A stretch of DNA of 8,163 nucleotides from JAFAVZ01 sp036009105 (GTDB lineage: Bacteria > Acidobacteriota > Thermoanaerobaculia > Gp7-AA8): assembly GCA_036009105.1 (NCBI GenBank), contig DASYMJ010000041.1, positions 1 to 8,163 of the forward strand. The letters are read 5' to 3'. A program made the translations under genes and the position numbers. The notes under the pieces were generated by a model. It saw only the letters and a program-made list of their open reading frames with translations, was not told where the DNA came from and did no database searches. This document shows, piece after piece, positions 6,728-8,163 of this stretch. Numbering within the stretch: the first letter of the stretch is position 1; each line of letters starts with the position of its first letter.

Positions 6728-7588
6728 ATGGCAGCACCCTCTGACGTCATTCCCCGCAGACCGACGCTTCTGTTCATCGTGGTCCTCTGCCTGCTCTTCG
6801 TGCTGATGAGCATGAGCACCCGGACGCGATACATCGGCGAGACCCGCACGCTCTTCGAGCGGACGGTCATGACCATCTTCTCTCCCGTCCCCCGCACCGT
6901 GAACTGGATCGGCCAGGCCGCCTCGGACATGTACCACGGCTATCTCGACATGCGGCGGGCGGTGAACGAGAACCTGGCCCTCCACCGCAAGGTGGCCGAC
7001 CTCACGGCCGAGAACCTCAAGCTCAGCCAGTCCCAGACCGACCTGCAGCGCCTGCGCAGCCTGCTCGGCTACTCCGAGCAGTTCTCCATGAAGACCTCCC
7101 TGGCCCACGCCATCATGCTGGACACCAGCAGCCGCTTCAAATCGATCGTCATCGATCGCGGCTCGGCGGACGGCGTGGACGTCAACGACGCGGTGGTCAA
7201 CGCGAACGGCCTGATCGGCCGCGTGGTCCTGACCACGAACGACATGGCCAAGGTGCAGCTCATCTCCGACAGCAGCGCGGCCGTCGGCGCGCTGGTGGAG
7301 CGGACCCGCCGGCAGGGCGTCGTCCGCGGCGACGGCGGGGGCGGCGCGCAGATGTACGAGGTGCCGTCGCTGGCCGACGTCCAGCCGGGCGACGCCGTCC
7401 TCACCGCCGGCATCGACGGCATCTTTCCGAAAGGCATCCCGGTCGGCACCGTGACGCGCGTCGACCGCGGGCAGTCGCTCTCCAAGTCGATCTGGGTCAA
7501 GCCGGCGGTCGACTTCGGCTCCATCGAGGAGGTCATCGTCATCCACACCCGCAAGATCCCCGAACAGGTCGTGAGGTACACGCCTTGA
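6728..7588 (+). CDS. mreC: Rod shape-determining protein MreC
   Basis: Bitopic inner-membrane protein that links cytoplasmic MreB to periplasmic wall synthases and activates PBP2-RodA. The 286-residue product has a short cytoplasmic tail, one transmembrane helix (about 12-29, PTLLFIVVLCLLFVLMSM), a heptad-like helical segment consistent with the MreC dimerisation coiled coil (about 75-112), and the paired beta-barrel core from about 120. Core hallmarks are SRFKSIVIDRGSADGVDVND (135-154), NGLIGRVV (160-167), and GDAVLTAG followed by GIFPKGIPVGTV (221-242). Size is typical of the family. AGGCGG precedes the ATG by six bases. The 3' end overlaps the mreD start by four bases, which indicates translational coupling. 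A hairpin separates it from mreB. Confidence 0.97.
   Translation: MAAPSDVIPRRPTLLFIVVLCLLFVLMSMSTRTRYIGETRTLFERTVMTIFSPVPRTVNWIGQAASDMYHGYLDMRRAVNENLALHRKVADLTAENLKLSQSQTDLQRLRSLLGYSEQFSMKTSLAHAIMLDTSSRFKSIVIDRGSADGVDVNDAVVNANGLIGRVVLTTNDMAKVQLISDSSAAVGALVERTRRQGVVRGDGGGGAQMYEVPSLADVQPGDAVLTAGIDGIFPKGIPVGTVTRVDRGQSLSKSIWVKPAVDFGSIEEVIVIHTRKIPEQVVRYTP
7573..7577 (+). promoter_or_regulatory. Ribosome binding site supporting a TTG start for mreD
   Basis: GAGGT inside the end of mreC lies seven bases before TTG 7585-7587. This good match and spacing decide in favour of the TTG start over the ATG at 7590, which is in another frame and opens a shadow reading frame. Confidence 0.65.
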
Positions 7589-8091
7589 GATGGCTCCGCT
7601 TTCTGGTCGGCCTGCTGCTCGCGCTCACCCTCCACTCCCTGCTCGACAGCTTCTTCCCGAACGCCCTGGCGTTCTTCAACCCGTACGTGATCCTCGTCGT
7701 CTATTACTCGATGGGGGGCAACATCCTGGGGGCGATCGTGGCCGGCGTCACGGCCGGCCTGGTCCAGGACGCCTTCTCCGGCGCGATGTTCGGCCTGCAC
7801 GCGTTCTCGCTCACGGTGTGCGCCTATGCCGTGGCGTACGTGAACTCGCGCCTCTCGCTCCGCGGCACGCTCGCCTTCGCCGCCTGCCTGGGCGGCGCGG
7901 TGATCGTGAACGAGCTGGTGATCTTCATCCTCGTCAATATCCTGCTCAAGCAGAAGATCGAGATGTTCGAGCAGGGGCTGCTGGTGAAGACGATCTTCAC
8001 CCTCCTCTTCGGCATGCTCGTCTACCAGCTGCTGACCCTGTTTTTGAGAGAAGAACCGATCGAGGCGACGAAGCGGCCGACGGGATGGTGA
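7585..8091 (+). CDS. mreD: Rod shape-determining protein MreD
   Basis: Polytopic inner-membrane component of the elongasome, working with MreC and MreB. The 168-residue product is almost entirely hydrophobic, with about five or six membrane segments (roughly 4-22, 33-45, 47-66, 69-86, 95-121 and 133-154). It contains the family-typical GLVQDAFSGAMFGLHAFSL region (58-76) and ends in a short charged cytoplasmic tail. It starts with TTG in the overlap TTGA, where the mreC stop TGA is at 7586-7588; GAGGT seven bases upstream supports this. The overlap implies coupled translation with mreC. A heptamer hairpin begins a few bases after its stop. mrdA (PBP2) and rodA would be the expected next genes but are outside the window. 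Confidence 0.94.
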   Translation: MRWLRFLVGLLLALTLHSLLDSFFPNALAFFNPYVILVVYYSMGGNILGAIVAGVTAGLVQDAFSGAMFGLHAFSLTVCAYAVAYVNSRLSLRGTLAFAACLGGAVIVNELVIFILVNILLKQKIEMFEQGLLVKTIFTLLFGMLVYQLLTLFLREEPIEATKRPTGW

Positions 8092-8098
8092 AGAAACA

Positions 8099-8163
8099 GT
8101 TGTCAGTGGTGGTCAGTTGTCGGTTGTCGGTAGGTTTGAATCTACTGACAACCGACAACTGAC
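8099..8163. repeat. Heptamer-repeat hairpin after mreD (runs off the window)
   Basis: Units in the left arm are GTTGTCA (8099-8105), an irregular GTGGTGGTCA (8106-8115), and GTTGTCG at 8116-8122 and 8123-8129, then GTAG (8130-8133). The right arm is CTAC (8142-8145), TGACAAC, CGACAAC and TGAC at the edge. 8112-8133 pairs with 8142-8163 over 22 positions with one G-T wobble and an eight-base loop. The element begins within eight bases of the mreD stop. Its outer part is probably cut by the window end. It has the same plan as the mreB-mreC hairpin but a different heptamer. Confidence 0.88.

Noticed and set aside
7590..8162. A plus-strand frame starting at ATG 7590 instead of the mreD TTG start
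   Set aside because: It is in a different frame, gives an Arg/Pro-rich product, and lacks the membrane segments that define MreD.

Overview
The window is GC-rich chromosomal DNA, tightly packed with ordinary housekeeping genes. It has no phage, transposase, CRISPR array or RNA gene that I can see. The gene set (an envelope parvulin chaperone, a membrane-anchored FecR-domain protein and a complete mreBCD) points to a rod-shaped, diderm (Gram-negative-type) bacterium. Acidobacteriota or a similar high-GC soil or sediment lineage is my best guess. It rests on gene order, base composition and the style of the intergenic repeats, not on a marker gene, so confidence is low to moderate.

Layout, left to right: rarA (+, 47-1369), a replication-fork AAA+ ATPase; a YciA-type hotdog acyl-CoA thioesterase (-, 1459-1860); a SurA/PpiD-type peptidyl-prolyl isomerase (-, 1960-3921); a compact divergent promoter region (3922-4048); a FecR/Ig-like membrane-anchored protein (+, 4049-5503); and mreB (5592-6617), mreC (6728-7588) and mreD (7585-8091), all +. 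The isomerase and thioesterase are co-directional and may share a transcript. The FecR-domain gene leads into the mre cluster. MreB, MreC and MreD form the elongasome scaffold that directs side-wall peptidoglycan synthesis. The two genes before them also encode inner-membrane-anchored proteins facing the periplasm, so the right two thirds of the window is a cell-envelope block. PBP2 and RodA genes would be expected just beyond the right edge.

The least ordinary part is between the genes. Four gaps hold tandem repeats with a strict 7-base period, of the general form GTTNNNN. Three of these are long inverted repeats that begin 0 to about 8 bases after a stop codon (ppiD, mreB, mreD). The heptamer differs between loci (GTTGCTG, GTTGTCG/A, GTTCATC), but where both arms are visible the two arms change together, so the hairpin is kept while the sequence is not. 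Two of them share the core GTAG-N8-CTAC. A fifth gap, between convergent rarA and the thioesterase gene, holds an unrelated GC-rich 22-bp perfect inverted repeat whose arms are each hairpins as well. The divergent promoters appear to share one self-complementary -35 hexamer. I found no clear new multi-gene system; the heptamer-hairpin family is the best candidate for something under-described.
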